A stretch of 17,498 bases of DNA, from NCBI GenBank assembly GCA_024644775.1, contig JAHEHB010000059.1, positions 1 to 17,498 on the forward strand. The letters are read 5' to 3'. Shown piece by piece: positions 1 to 8,989 of this stretch. The DNA comes from Deltaproteobacteria bacterium (lineage in GTDB: Bacteria > Desulfobacterota > Desulfobacteria > Desulfobacterales > SURF-15). The notes beneath the pieces are model-generated. The model ran no database searches and was not told the DNA's origin. It saw nothing but the letters and a program-made list of their open reading frames with translations. Position 1 is the stretch's first letter; every line of letters starts with the position of its first letter. Both the position numbers and the translations under genes were made by a program.

Positions 1-2
1 GA

Positions 3-3000
3 GCTATCGCCTTTAATTCTAAGAAAAGAAAAGCATTCAAAAAAAAGATCGAGATCGCCAAAGATGCACAAGACAAAATCATCGAAAAGACGCTGGATAC
101 CTTTGATGCGCTGATTAAAGAGACGGAAGAACAAGCGAAAAAATCATCCGATCGGCCGCAATCGGGCTTTAGTGAGCTTCTTGAGTACCTGAGAGATCGT
201 AAATTATTTGCTGAAATTAAAATGTTGGATGCCGCAGGTGACTATATAAAATTGTCAGAAGTCGTCAAAAAGACGGATTTTGACAAAGCAAAGGATAAAA
301 ATATCCCCAAACTGATGAAGGCCCGAATATATCTCGTTAGTGCCGATAGAATGGAAGTAAAACTCCCGGTCGTTTATTCATTGACAGGCGCCTCCGGAAT
401 TCAGGATTGGCTGAAAAAAATCAGAAAGAATAGAGTAGATGGATTAAATTTAGTATATGAAATATTGAAGAGCAAAACATGTAAGTCTTCGAAAGCAACC
501 GACGACGAATCAAAGGGTATAAACAGGGTTTGTGAAGAAGCCTCACTTTTGCTTATTCGGGAGCAACTAAAGGGATTGCGTCTGATAGCAAAAAAGCTTG
601 AGCTTGAAAAACAGGCGAACCTTGACTCATTCTATAATTATTTACTCAAAAGGGGGTTTAATCCCAACGAACCCCAGGGCTGGTGGGAGGTAGCAGCTGA
701 CTGGTGTTATGCCATATGGGCGTCCGGTCCCGTAACTAGTTATATGGGCTATGAAGATTGGGAAATTTTTAAAAAGTTTATAACGGCGGCAAGAACCGGG
801 TTACCATTTGGAAATCTCATTCCTGAATCCTGGGATAAAAAAGACGGGACCAGTTATCCAGAGCAATTCGCGGAAGCAACGAGCCTCATTGGAGATGAAA
901 TCGCCAGGGATCATATCTCGATACTCGCCCTTACCCGTCTGCTAAAAAAGGGGATGACCCTTAAGGATATTTTAAATCTAACAACCAAGCAACTATATCT
1001 GGAATTGGGAAAGAAGATAGAGCCCACTCGTGCAGATGGAACTCCCATGAAGGATGCAGACGCCAAGGCAAAGCAATTCGCCAGAGATCTACATGCGACC
1101 TTCAAAGGAATCCCTGAACTGCAGGCGCTTGCCAAGGGTGACATGGCTAAGTTTCTTAATTTTTATAATTTTAAGGTTTATGAAGGAATACTTGGAAATG
1201 TCTCTAACCAAGACTGGGGAGAGTGGTTGGGGGATATCTTTAGTGTCAGGCATGTCCTTGCATTCTGTTTGGGTAGTGCAATTACCAGAGTTAACGGGGA
1301 GTGGGTGGTCTTTTCATCCAACATAAAGGGCCTACAAACCCTTGAAGCAATGGGTGAAGTGGAGAGATTCGGGGGATTACTTACCAAAGGGGTTGAAGCG
1401 CTTGGTAAAAAATACAAGTTTTTTGAAAATATGCACTGGAGATTGTTGCAGCAAAGAGATTATATCCAGAAACTCAAAGGCATGGATTATGCCAAATATA
1501 TTGCAGGCCGTGCGGTCAAGGTGAGTACAGTATACGTAGCGGCCCCTTATGCTCTTCGACAAGCCGGATTTAATAAGATGGCCACTCTCGTAGAAATTCT
1601 CGCAGATATGGATTTTGCAGATATGATACACGATCACCTCTTGCGTTCAGGAGGCAGTCTTCGCGCATTGAGGGATGGTGTAGAATTTTACGGTACTGCC
1701 CTCAAACGGCAACAAAGCAAATTGGATGATCTCGCAAAAAAAATCGAGCAGATAGGAATCGCGCGGAATATCGATAATCTTGAGAGTAGGGCTGCTCATC
1801 TGCGAAGGCAGATTCAAAGTATGGAGCCCGGAACCCTCAGGGTCACCAGCGGTCAAGCACAGGAAGTTGCCCAGGAGCTCGTAGAAATGAACGTCAATGA
1901 ACTCAAAAGCATTGATGACATAGCACTTCGGTCTGTAAGGGCACTTGATGCGGACGATACTGATGAATGTCTCCGGGCACTTCAGGCTGCCAATGATATG
2001 CTCGACAATTACCGTAAAATCCTGAAGGTTAAGAGCACGGAACTCAGGAAGGCAATGCTTGCCTTAGCTAAAAAGGCACCTCTTCCCATAAGAAGGGTGA
2101 AGATGCCAGAATTGGAACCTGTCCACAATATATTTCGACACAGTCGTTTTCGCACGAAGGAGATTGAGGACCTCTTCCAACATCAGCTTTGTGGACCCCA
2201 TATGAGGCGGGCTGAGCAGTATTTACGAAGGGGGCATTATTTAGAAGCCTTCAATGAATATAACAGAGCGCGTTATCTGGCAAGATATCTGGACGATGCC
2301 AGTGCGAGTAGACTAAAAACACTTACGGATTTTTTGGATGAAAGGTTGGTCCATTTAAGACGTGCATTGGAAAAAGCACGTGAAACAAAGTTATTAAAAG
2401 CAGCCAAAAGTCTAAAAGCCAATCTGGATATGCCACCTGGCTTTAGAAATGACGTTGTTCAAGCCCTTGAGAATGGTGTTGTAAAGCCGGTTCAGAAACC
2501 GGGAGGAATAAATCCTATATATACCATCGACATTGATGGAGAAAAATATTGGTATAAATTAATCAGAAAAGATGCTCTTGTTGATGATCCGATGAAATGG
2601 GCACAGGATGAATGTGCGGCCAATGCACTATTCAACGCCGTAGGTGGCCGTGCGCCCGCCGCCAGGCCCATGACCATGCCGGGTAAATTTTTTGGGGAGG
2701 TAGACGATGTTACCGGAATATTGGTAAGGCACGTGGATGGTAAAGGTTTCAACGAGCTTACGGAACCGCAAATTTTGGCACACTATTCGGAGCTTGTCAG
2801 ACAACGAATTTTCAGGGCGTGGGTTGGCGATACAGACGGACACATGAAGAATATTATGAGGGGCAGTGATGGGAATGTTTGGGGAATGGATTTTGGTTTT
2901 GCCGAATTTGGAGACAAGAAACTAAAACAGATCTCCGGGCTTACTACCGCAAATTCGGAGGATTTTGTGAGAAAAGGTTTGAATTTTCCTTATCTTCCTC

Positions 3001-3335
3001 GGGTTTACAATCATGCCCGTTCAGGATTTATGTATCAATATATCTGTAGGTTAGACGATATGATGCATCCCCAATCCGTAAAGAAGGCAATTAAAGAAAT
3101 AAGAAAACTTTCAGACAACAAAGCAGCTTTGAAAAAGATTTTAGAAAAATTTATGCCTGAGCATTCAGTAAAAAATGCGGTAGAAGTACTTTATAATCGT
3201 GGTAAGATCCTTGATAAGGTAGCTGAGGAATTTTTTCCTGCGGGTCTCAAATTCGGAAAACTCATTAAATTCCCATCACGACCCGGCTGGCCTGAAACAA
3301 AAGAGGAGCCACTATTTTTTGTACTTGCAGCGTAA
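3..3335 (+). CDS. Large helical protein with C-terminal HipA/PI4K-like kinase domain (5' partial)
   Basis: The reading frame is open from the left edge. The first ATG (222) is internal, because 73 sense codons precede it in frame, so the true start lies outside the window and the visible 1110 residues are a C-terminal part. Most of it is helical and not recognised, with a coiled-coil-like stretch around 1710-1830. The last third reads as an atypical kinase. A lysine in KYWYKLIR (codon 2556) would be the nucleotide-binding lysine and a glutamate in DECAANALF (codon 2610) its helix-C partner. GDTDGHMKN (2826-2852) resembles the HipA catalytic loop, with Asp 2835, His 2841 and Asn 2850. MDFGFAEFG (from 2886) would be the metal-binding DFG. 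I see no signal peptide or membrane segment in the visible part. The kinase fold is a motif-based inference; the substrate and role of the N-terminal region are unknown. No partner gene lies downstream. Confidence 0.8.
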   Translation, partial: AIAFNSKKRKAFKKKIEIAKDAQDKIIEKTLDTFDALIKETEEQAKKSSDRPQSGFSELLEYLRDRKLFAEIKMLDAAGDYIKLSEVVKKTDFDKAKDKNIPKLMKARIYLVSADRMEVKLPVVYSLTGASGIQDWLKKIRKNRVDGLNLVYEILKSKTCKSSKATDDESKGINRVCEEASLLLIREQLKGLRLIAKKLELEKQANLDSFYNYLLKRGFNPNEPQGWWEVAADWCYAIWASGPVTSYMGYEDWEIFKKFITAARTGLPFGNLIPESWDKKDGTSYPEQFAEATSLIGDEIARDHISILALTRLLKKGMTLKDILNLTTKQLYLELGKKIEPTRADGTPMKDADAKAKQFARDLHATFKGIPELQALAKGDMAKFLNFYNFKVYEGILGNVSNQDWGEWLGDIFSVRHVLAFCLGSAITRVNGEWVVFSSNIKGLQTLEAMGEVERFGGLLTKGVEALGKKYKFFENMHWRLLQQRDYIQKLKGMDYAKYIAGRAVKVSTVYVAAPYALRQAGFNKMATLVEILADMDFADMIHDHLLRSGGSLRALRDGVEFYGTALKRQQSKLDDLAKKIEQIGIARNIDNLESRAAHLRRQIQSMEPGTLRVTSGQAQEVAQELVEMNVNELKSIDDIALRSVRALDADDTDECLRALQAANDMLDNYRKILKVKSTELRKAMLALAKKAPLPIRRVKMPELEPVHNIFRHSRFRTKEIEDLFQHQLCGPHMRRAEQYLRRGHYLEAFNEYNRARYLARYLDDASASRLKTLTDFLDERLVHLRRALEKARETKLLKAAKSLKANLDMPPGFRNDVVQALENGVVKPVQKPGGINPIYTIDIDGEKYWYKLIRKDALVDDPMKWAQDECAANALFNAVGGRAPAARPMTMPGKFFGEVDDVTGILVRHVDGKGFNELTEPQILAHYSELVRQRIFRAWVGDTDGHMKNIMRGSDGNVWGMDFGFAEFGDKKLKQISGLTTANSEDFVRKGLNFPYLPRVYNHARSGFMYQYICRLDDMMHPQSVKKAIKEIRKLSDNKAALKKILEKFMPEHSVKNAVEVLYNRGKILDKVAEEFFPAGLKFGKLIKFPSRPGWPETKEEPLFFVLAA

Positions 3336-3468
3336 ATTACTATTTTCGGAATTTTTCCCTTTTCATTAGTTACCACATTTCTTAATTATCGACACGCTTG
3401 ATGGGAAAAATCGCCTCAAATCACACGTTTTCAATAGATTTTTCGATTTTAGCATGCTTATGACGATC

Positions 3469-4761
3469 TCATATTGCAGCGATATTTTCCTTTAAAACCT
3501 CCCGGGCCGCTTCTAAAAGTTTGTCAATGTCATCTTCACTGTGTATGGGTGAAAGATATATTTTTTCAAAAGGGCTTACAAAAATCCCTCGCTTGATCAT
3601 TTCAATTCCAAAGGTGTAGGCTTTCTTTTTGTCGGCGTAGAGCATGGATTCGTAATTAACAATGTCCTTATCTTTGGTAAACAATATCTGCAGCACCGGC
3701 CCTTCGCCACCCACTAAAAGTGGAATGGAAAACGCCTTTCCCATGCCTTCGATTTCACGCGTTATTTTATCTCCCATTTTGTAAAGCCGCTCGTAAGTCC
3801 CCTCTTTTTCAAGTTCATCAAGTGTCGCTAATCCTGCAACAGCGGCAACGGGATAGCCATTAAAGGTGCCGGTCACCAGAGCTTTTTTGGAATCGGAAGC
3901 ATCTCGCCGAGGATTTGCCGTGTCCATCACGTCAGCTCTACCGCAAATGGCGCCCAACGGGTATCCCCCGCTGATTGTCTTACCATATGCAGCCAAATCA
4001 GGAACAACGCTATATCTTTCCGCGGCCCCGCCCCAGGCCAGCCGAAAGCCTGTAACCACTTCATCAAAAATAAGTATGATACCATGTTGCCCGGTCATTT
4101 CCTTGAGTGCCTCGAAAAACCCCGGTTTTGGCCGAATACACCGTTGGAGGGGTTCTACAACGACCGCAGCCAGATCATCCTTATATTCCCCGATGATTTC
4201 TTTTGCTTTATCTGTATCGTTGAACGGACTGACGAGAACATTTGGGGTGACAGACTCTGGAATACCTGCACTATCCGGGACCGCGTGAGGGTAGTATCCC
4301 GGTTTTGGTGGTTTTGAACTATGCAATGCATAATCGCTGAGACCATGCCACCCCCCTTCAAATTTTAAAATCTTATCGCGCCCGGTAAAAGCGCGGGCCA
4401 TCCGGATCGAATAGAGGACGGCGTCTGTGCCTGTGCAAACGAACCTTGCTTTCTCTCCGCACGGACAGGCTTCTACCACTTTTTCTGCAAGATGAATGGC
4501 CGGTACATTCAGATTGTAAAAAGTGGAACCTTTTTGCACCTGTTGTCGAACAGCCTCCACCACCGCCGGATGGCAGTGCCCCAGTATCAGCGGGCCGGAG
4601 CCCAAAAGAAAGTCGATGTACTCCTTTCCATCCACATCGTAGAGCCGGGTTCCTTTACCATGAGAAAAAACCATCGCGACATCCGATGGCAAATACATGG
4701 CACCAATCGTGCCGCCCACCAAGTATTGATCGGCCTTTTCCAAAAGTTCCTTTTGACTCAT
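3469..4761 (-). CDS. Class III PLP-dependent aminotransferase, glutamate-1-semialdehyde aminomutase-like
   Basis: This 430-residue protein has the fold-type I class III aminotransferase layout at normal family length. FDEVVTGFR (232-240) supplies the Asp233 that contacts the pyridine nitrogen, and AYGKTISGGYPLGA holds Lys261, the expected Schiff-base lysine. CTGTDAV (109-115) matches the phosphate/substrate loop and GSGPLILGHCHP (54-65) is the usual N-terminal motif. It is closest in style to HemL-like enzymes, but this branch includes many aminotransferases and aminomutases of unknown substrate, so hemL is not assigned. The ATG directly follows the stop of the upstream hydrolase gene (TAAATG on the minus strand), with an AAAGGAA ribosome site inside that gene's end, so the two are translationally coupled. 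They probably act on one nitrogenous substrate: the hydrolase frees an amine or amino acid and this enzyme moves or exchanges the amino group. That link is inference. No clear terminator follows. Confidence 0.88.
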   Translation of the reverse strand: MSQKELLEKADQYLVGGTIGAMYLPSDVAMVFSHGKGTRLYDVDGKEYIDFLLGSGPLILGHCHPAVVEAVRQQVQKGSTFYNLNVPAIHLAEKVVEACPCGEKARFVCTGTDAVLYSIRMARAFTGRDKILKFEGGWHGLSDYALHSSKPPKPGYYPHAVPDSAGIPESVTPNVLVSPFNDTDKAKEIIGEYKDDLAAVVVEPLQRCIRPKPGFFEALKEMTGQHGIILIFDEVVTGFRLAWGGAAERYSVVPDLAAYGKTISGGYPLGAICGRADVMDTANPRRDASDSKKALVTGTFNGYPVAAVAGLATLDELEKEGTYERLYKMGDKITREIEGMGKAFSIPLLVGGEGPVLQILFTKDKDIVNYESMLYADKKKAYTFGIEMIKRGIFVSPFEKIYLSPIHSEDDIDKLLEAAREVLKENIAAI

Positions 4762-5595
4762 TTATGATTTCCTTTCGATTGATTTTATATGTTTGCCCTT
4801 GATCTTTCGAATCGGTCTATCTTTCAGATCTAAAATAATTTTGACAAGGCCTTCCACCGCCGCTTTGTATAATTGCTTGCCTTTTTCAGCAGTGGCCACG
4901 GTCGGATCTCCGATAACACCGGTTTCCGAAATGGTGCTCCACCACTCCATCATGCTTACTTTGGTGCTTTTGTCCGGTTGAGAGGTAAATCCGGGATAAA
5001 AATAAGGACTGTCCGGAAACGACATGTCCCGTTGAATCTTATCTGTTCTGACCGCCTCGGGTCTTAAATGCAAATACATGGACGTTTCGCATTCACCGGC
5101 ATGGCTGCAGAGTTCGGATTCCATAAACGCCTTTAGCTTATTTTTCATTTCTTCAATCTCCCACCAGCTCAACATGGCGCATTGCACCTCAGGATACTTC
5201 ACGATGGTCAGCCGCGCCACCAGGTCGGCCAATGGTCGATTGCTGCCATGGCCATTGACCAGCAATATTTTGTTAAACCCATGATGTGCCAAAGACGTCG
5301 TAATGTCCACGAGATGATTAATAAAATTAGACCATTCGATAGTAATTCCACCGGGATAATCCATATGATGCGGGTGAAACCCATGCACCACAGACGGCAT
5401 CAGCAGAACGTTGTCTTTAAGTTTTTCGGCTGCCCCTTCACAAACTTTTGTGGAAAGAAACGAATCCGTGTTGAGCGGCAGGTGCTTTCCATGATCTTCA
5501 ATGCTGCCAACCGGCTGTATAATCACTCGATTTTCTTCAACAGCGATGTTGATTTCCTCCCATGTTAATTCTTCATACCGATAGGTGTCGAACAT
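4762..5595 (-). CDS. Creatininase-superfamily metal-dependent amidohydrolase
   Basis: The protein has 277 residues from the ATG at 5595. This start is preferred over an in-frame ATG at 5625 because AAAGGA lies 9 nt ahead of it and the family N-terminus ([12 protein letters not shown]) begins there. Metal-ligand motifs are clear: [15 protein letters not shown] (30-44; Glu33, His35, Asp44), NGHGSN (His116) and SHAGECETS (164-172; Glu168/Glu170). As I recall, genuine creatininase reads GHYEN where this protein reads GHGSN, so the creatininase glutamate is missing. It is more likely one of the other amide or peptide hydrolases of this superfamily, which includes MftE and formamidopyrimidine hydrolases. 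It is the first gene of a two-gene unit with the downstream aminotransferase, behind the promoter at 5681-5708. The substrate is unknown. The presence of an N-methyl catabolic cluster elsewhere in the window does not prove a link. Confidence 0.85.
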   Translation of the reverse strand: MFDTYRYEELTWEEINIAVEENRVIIQPVGSIEDHGKHLPLNTDSFLSTKVCEGAAEKLKDNVLLMPSVVHGFHPHHMDYPGGITIEWSNFINHLVDITTSLAHHGFNKILLVNGHGSNRPLADLVARLTIVKYPEVQCAMLSWWEIEEMKNKLKAFMESELCSHAGECETSMYLHLRPEAVRTDKIQRDMSFPDSPYFYPGFTSQPDKSTKVSMMEWWSTISETGVIGDPTVATAEKGKQLYKAAVEGLVKIILDLKDRPIRKIKGKHIKSIERKS

Positions 5596-5680
5596 GACAA
5601 TCCATCCTTTCTCATAATACGTCATTAATGATGATTTTAATTATCAGTGCGATCGTGTATAAAAATGAACAAAAATATTC

Positions 5681-5708
5681 AATTTACGTTTTTGTACCTT
5701 TATGTCAA
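5681..5708 (-). promoter_or_regulatory. Sigma-70-type promoter for the hydrolase-aminotransferase pair
   Basis: On the minus strand a perfect -35 TTGACA (5703-5708) is followed by a 16-bp spacer and a -10 of TAAATT (5681-5686). Transcription would start near 5674, leaving about 80 nt of leader before the ATG at 5595. The surrounding DNA is A/T-rich and lies between divergent genes. The perfect -35 is strong; the -10 matches the consensus at four of six positions. Confidence 0.5.
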
Positions 5709-5722
5709 ACTTTTTTTGGTTC

Positions 5723-5741
5723 TCCCGCGTTATGGGCGGGA
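5723..5741. other. Small GC inverted repeat upstream of epmA
   Basis: TCCCGC and GCGGGA form a 6-bp stem around a 7-nt loop, in otherwise A/T-rich DNA 25 bp before the epmA start. No T-run follows on the plus strand, so it does not look like a terminator for upstream transcription. It could be a protein-binding site or a leader hairpin. Confidence 0.3.
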
Positions 5742-5765
5742 TCGGATTAAGTATTTGCGAATAAA

Positions 5766-6686
5766 ATGATAAAAAATAGACAAACTCACATCAAGGACAT
5801 ACTGGTATCAAAGTCCAAAATTTTTCAAGTGATTCGCAAATTTTTTGTTGATCATGATTATTTGGAAATCGAAACCCCTATCCGTATTCCAGCTCCGGCT
5901 CCCGAAGCTCACATCGATGCTGTGGAATCGGGAAACTGGTTTTTGCAGACATCACCGGAGCTCTATATGAAACGGATGCTCGCGGCCGGCTATCCGCGAC
6001 TATTCCAGATTTGTAAATGTTTTCGTCAAAAAGAACGCGGCAGTCGGCACCTTCCTGAACTTACCCTTTTGGAATGGTATACCGCAGGGGATCATTATTT
6101 TGCAATGATGGATCAAACAGAGGCCTTGATACATTATATCGCCAAAACACAAGGCTTTGAAGATTCCATCGAATATCAGGATCAAAGGATCGATTTTAAA
6201 CCGCCATGGCCCAAAATATCTGTGAACGATGCTTTTCGTAAATTTGCCGCCATCTCTATGGAAACCGCATTGCAGCGAGACCGGTTTGACGAGATCATGG
6301 TATCTGACATCGAACCCAAACTGCCTAAGGAAAAACCGATTTTTCTATACGATTACCCTGCAGCGCGTGCAGCCCTTGCCCGATTGAGACCGGACAACGC
6401 CGCCCTCGCGGAGAGGTTCGAACTTTACATCGGAGGCCTTGAACTTTGCAATGGTTTTACCGAACTTACAGATCCGGTTGAGCAGCGCAAACGATTTAAA
6501 AAAGAATTAACCGATCTCAGCATATCCGGGAAAACCGTCTATCCTATGCCGGAAAAATTTCTAACATCTCTGCAGAATATGCCGGATGCCGCCGGAAATG
6601 CCCTCGGCATCGATCGGTTGGTGATGCTGTTTGCCAATGCAGCTATCATTGATGACGTGGTTGCGTTTACGCCAGAGGAGTTGTAA
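5766..6686 (+). CDS. epmA: EF-P lysine ligase (class II lysyl-tRNA synthetase paralogue)
   Basis: This 306-residue protein is the catalytic domain of a class II lysyl-tRNA synthetase without the N-terminal anticodon-binding domain, which is the hallmark of EpmA (PoxA/GenX/YjeA). Class II motif 2 is FRQKERGSRHLPELTLLEWY (86-105), with the conserved FRxxE arginine and glutamate. Motif 3 is GNALGIDRL (277-285), with Arg284 for ATP. LQTSPELYMK near residue 60 is the usual substrate-site stretch. EpmA attaches (R)-beta-lysine or lysine to a conserved lysine of elongation factor P, which eases translation of polyproline stretches. Neither efp nor epmB is present in the window. An in-frame stop at 5748 leaves ATG 5766 as the only ATG start possible upstream of the conserved region; its ribosome site is weak. 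The TAA is followed after three bases by a possible small ORF and then by the DUF3604 gene on the same strand. Confidence 0.92.
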   Translation: MIKNRQTHIKDILVSKSKIFQVIRKFFVDHDYLEIETPIRIPAPAPEAHIDAVESGNWFLQTSPELYMKRMLAAGYPRLFQICKCFRQKERGSRHLPELTLLEWYTAGDHYFAMMDQTEALIHYIAKTQGFEDSIEYQDQRIDFKPPWPKISVNDAFRKFAAISMETALQRDRFDEIMVSDIEPKLPKEKPIFLYDYPAARAALARLRPDNAALAERFELYIGGLELCNGFTELTDPVEQRKRFKKELTDLSISGKTVYPMPEKFLTSLQNMPDAAGNALGIDRLVMLFANAAIIDDVVAFTPEEL

Positions 6687-6689
6687 ATA

Positions 6690-6779
6690 ATGTGTGGAAA
6701 CACTCGTTGCGGATTTTGTAAAAGATATCGAAAATGCAAGGAAAAGTTAAACATGAAAAAACAAATCCAAATGATATAG
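6690..6779 (+). CDS. Possible 29-residue cysteine-rich microprotein
   Basis: ATG at 6690 opens 29 codons ending in TAG at 6777-6779. The ribosome site is good: GAGGAG at 6675-6680, 9 nt before the ATG and overlapping the last epmA codons. Four cysteines (residues 2, 7, 10 and 16) lie in a basic N-terminal half that starts MCGNTRCGFCKRYRKC, with a CxxC in the middle, a pattern that could bind zinc or an Fe-S cluster. The ORF fills most of the gap between epmA and the DUF3604 gene, so it could be a translational bridge between them. No known family is recognised. At this length chance is a real alternative. Confidence 0.35.
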   Translation: MCGNTRCGFCKRYRKCKEKLNMKKQIQMI

Positions 6780-6798
6780 AAGGAAAGGTAGTAAATAT

Positions 6799-8937
6799 AT
6801 GGAAAATCACCTTGAAGTCAGGTTGGGCCGTGTGGCCTTAGTGCCAATCGAGCCGGTTGTGGCCGGAAGCATGGACCAATGGACGCTTATTTACACGGTG
6901 GGCAGTTATGGGGTTGATGAAGGGGGAACCATCATGCTGGTTCAGCGGACCGCTTGTGACTGGCAGCCACCACAGTTTGATCAACCCAAGCAATCCGGCT
7001 ACACAACGGTAACCACCAGTGGAAGTGCAAGATTAGATGCTCAGTTTGAGAAAAAAAGATATAAACGGCCATGGATGAGTTGGTGCCTGGTTATTGATGT
7101 CCGGGACGGCTATCTTTCTCCGGGAGATACCGTTACAATCGTTCTGGGGGATCAATCCAAGGGATCGCCTGGTATCCGCGCGCAAACGTTTGCCGAATCC
7201 AAACATGAGTTTCGCGTTCTCGTGGATCCCACGAACGCTGTGGTACTGCGTCGTTTGCCTTCATCGCCCACTTTTCCCATTGTGGTGGGTGATCCAATTC
7301 GTCTGGTTTGCATTGCCCCAACAGAGGTGATGGTGGGAGAAAAAAAAGCTATATTTGTCAAAGGAGAAGATAAATGGGGCAATCCAACCATCATTACCGG
7401 AGAATTATCGTTAAGCGCCGAAGGGGATGCAGAGGTTGGCATTGAAGGTAATTGTATAAAAGCAAAAACACCCGGAAAGATCACACTCATCGCATCTACC
7501 GGCACGCTCTCCTGTAGAAGCAATCCAATCATCGCATTAAAAGAATCACCAAGATATTCAAGATACTGGGGAGATCTTCACGCTCAAACGGAATCCACCG
7601 TCGGAACCGGGACCGAAGAGGAATACTTTACGTTTGCGAGAGATGTTGCCAGATTGGATTTTACCAGCCATCAAGGAAATGATTTTCAAGTCACCGACAG
7701 CGATTGGAAACACTTAAACAGCGTCATAAAAAAATTTAACGCAACAGAAAAGTTTATCACATTTCCAGGATATGAATGGTCGGGAAATACCTCAGCCGGC
7801 GGCGATCACAACGTAATCTATCTTAAAGACGACCCCCCCATTTACCGTTCCAGCCACTGGCAGGTGCCGGAAGTTTCCGAAGACGATCAAAGCCCCGCCC
7901 ATCCCATCGAGGCACTTTATAAAAGACTCCGCAAAAATGGAAATGCTATCCTGATACCTCACGTGGGGGGCCGTTATGCGGATATTCGAAAATATTTCGA
8001 TAAAGACCTTATACCGGTTGTGGAAATCGCATCCTGTTGGGGAATTTTTGAGTGGATGCTCTGGGATGCCTTCGGCGAGGGCCACATGGTGGGGGTGGTT
8101 TGCAACAGCGATGGCCACAAAGGCCGTCCAGGTGCTGAAGGGCCGGGCGCAGGCCGTTTTGGAATTTACGGGGGTCTTACATGTATTCTGGCGGAATCGT
8201 TGAGCCGAGAATCGATTTTTCAGGCACTCAAAAAGCGGCGGTGTTACGGCACCACCGGAACCCGGATCTATCTTTGGTTTGATGCAAACGGTCATGAAAT
8301 GGGAGAATACGTTAATACATCAAACCCACTGAACATTCAGGCAAAAGTCATCGGCACGGCGCCTGTCGAAACACTCCAGCTCTTTGAAGGAAAAAACGTC
8401 ATTCACACGATCCGTCCCATGGCCTTTCAAAATGTGAAGGGGTCGAAAAGGATTCGGATAAGCTGGGAAGGGGCACACATTCGCGGCCGCGCCCGGCGTG
8501 CTACTTGGGATGGATCCATTACTCTCGAGGGTACGCGGATTCTCAAGGCCCAGACATATGCGTTTGATTCACCAGCAGATGGAATTACGGAAAGCGATTC
8601 TCAAAAATTAGTATTCAAATCGAGCACAACCGGCGATATCGACGGCATCGATTTGTTTTTGGAACAGAGTCAGGATGGTGCCCTCACTTTTAACTCTCCT
8701 TTGGGAACCTGCACTGTGAAATTGGCTGAATTAGATCGGCAGGTTCAATCGTTTGATTTTGGCGGACTGGGGTTAAAGGTTACCATTCAACGATACCCGG
8801 AAACATTATCTGAAACTCAGTTATTCCTCAAATTCACCGTTAACCCCAAAAGTGGCGAAACAACGCCTTATTTTGTAAAAGCGATTCAGGAAGACGGTCA
8901 TATGACCTGGTGCAGTCCTATATATGTACGATCATAA
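6799..8937 (+). CDS. DUF3604 family protein, predicted PHP-like metal-dependent hydrolase
   Basis: This 712-residue protein has beta-rich N-terminal sequence (about 1-250) followed by a DUF3604 core. Likely metal-binding stretches are YWGDLHAQT (256-264; Asp259, His261), TSHQGND (289-295; His291), GYEWSG (324-329), GGDHN (334-338; His337), IPHVGG (386-391; His388) and CNSDGHKGRPG (435-445; Asp438, His440). The spacing of the His/Asp motifs is like that of PHP-domain phosphoesterases, so a metal-dependent hydrolase is likely, but I know of no proven substrate for this family. The start is supported by AAGGAAAGG about 10 nt before the ATG. There is no clear signal peptide or transmembrane helix, so a cytoplasmic location is likely. 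The gene follows epmA and the possible microprotein on the same strand and may share their transcript. The gene ends close to the convergent HU gene. Confidence 0.85.
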   Translation: MENHLEVRLGRVALVPIEPVVAGSMDQWTLIYTVGSYGVDEGGTIMLVQRTACDWQPPQFDQPKQSGYTTVTTSGSARLDAQFEKKRYKRPWMSWCLVIDVRDGYLSPGDTVTIVLGDQSKGSPGIRAQTFAESKHEFRVLVDPTNAVVLRRLPSSPTFPIVVGDPIRLVCIAPTEVMVGEKKAIFVKGEDKWGNPTIITGELSLSAEGDAEVGIEGNCIKAKTPGKITLIASTGTLSCRSNPIIALKESPRYSRYWGDLHAQTESTVGTGTEEEYFTFARDVARLDFTSHQGNDFQVTDSDWKHLNSVIKKFNATEKFITFPGYEWSGNTSAGGDHNVIYLKDDPPIYRSSHWQVPEVSEDDQSPAHPIEALYKRLRKNGNAILIPHVGGRYADIRKYFDKDLIPVVEIASCWGIFEWMLWDAFGEGHMVGVVCNSDGHKGRPGAEGPGAGRFGIYGGLTCILAESLSRESIFQALKKRRCYGTTGTRIYLWFDANGHEMGEYVNTSNPLNIQAKVIGTAPVETLQLFEGKNVIHTIRPMAFQNVKGSKRIRISWEGAHIRGRARRATWDGSITLEGTRILKAQTYAFDSPADGITESDSQKLVFKSSTTGDIDGIDLFLEQSQDGALTFNSPLGTCTVKLAELDRQVQSFDFGGLGLKVTIQRYPETLSETQLFLKFTVNPKSGETTPYFVKAIQEDGHMTWCSPIYVRS

Positions 8938-8989
8938 TGCTTGCTCCTCCACTACATAAATATGCCCGAGTAAACCCGTAACATATGTA

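Noticed and set aside
222..224. ATG at 222 as the start of the kinase-like gene
   Set aside because: The same frame is open without a stop to the left edge and reads as protein-like sequence, and no ribosome site precedes this ATG.
3336..3468. Terminator between the kinase-like gene and the convergent aminotransferase gene
   Set aside because: AATTTTTCCC and GGGAAAAAT are complementary but about 43 bases apart with no T-run after the second arm, so this is not a convincing terminator.
7792..8295. 167-codon open frame on the minus strand inside the DUF3604 gene
   Set aside because: It is entirely inside a well-supported gene and its translation has no recognisable domain.
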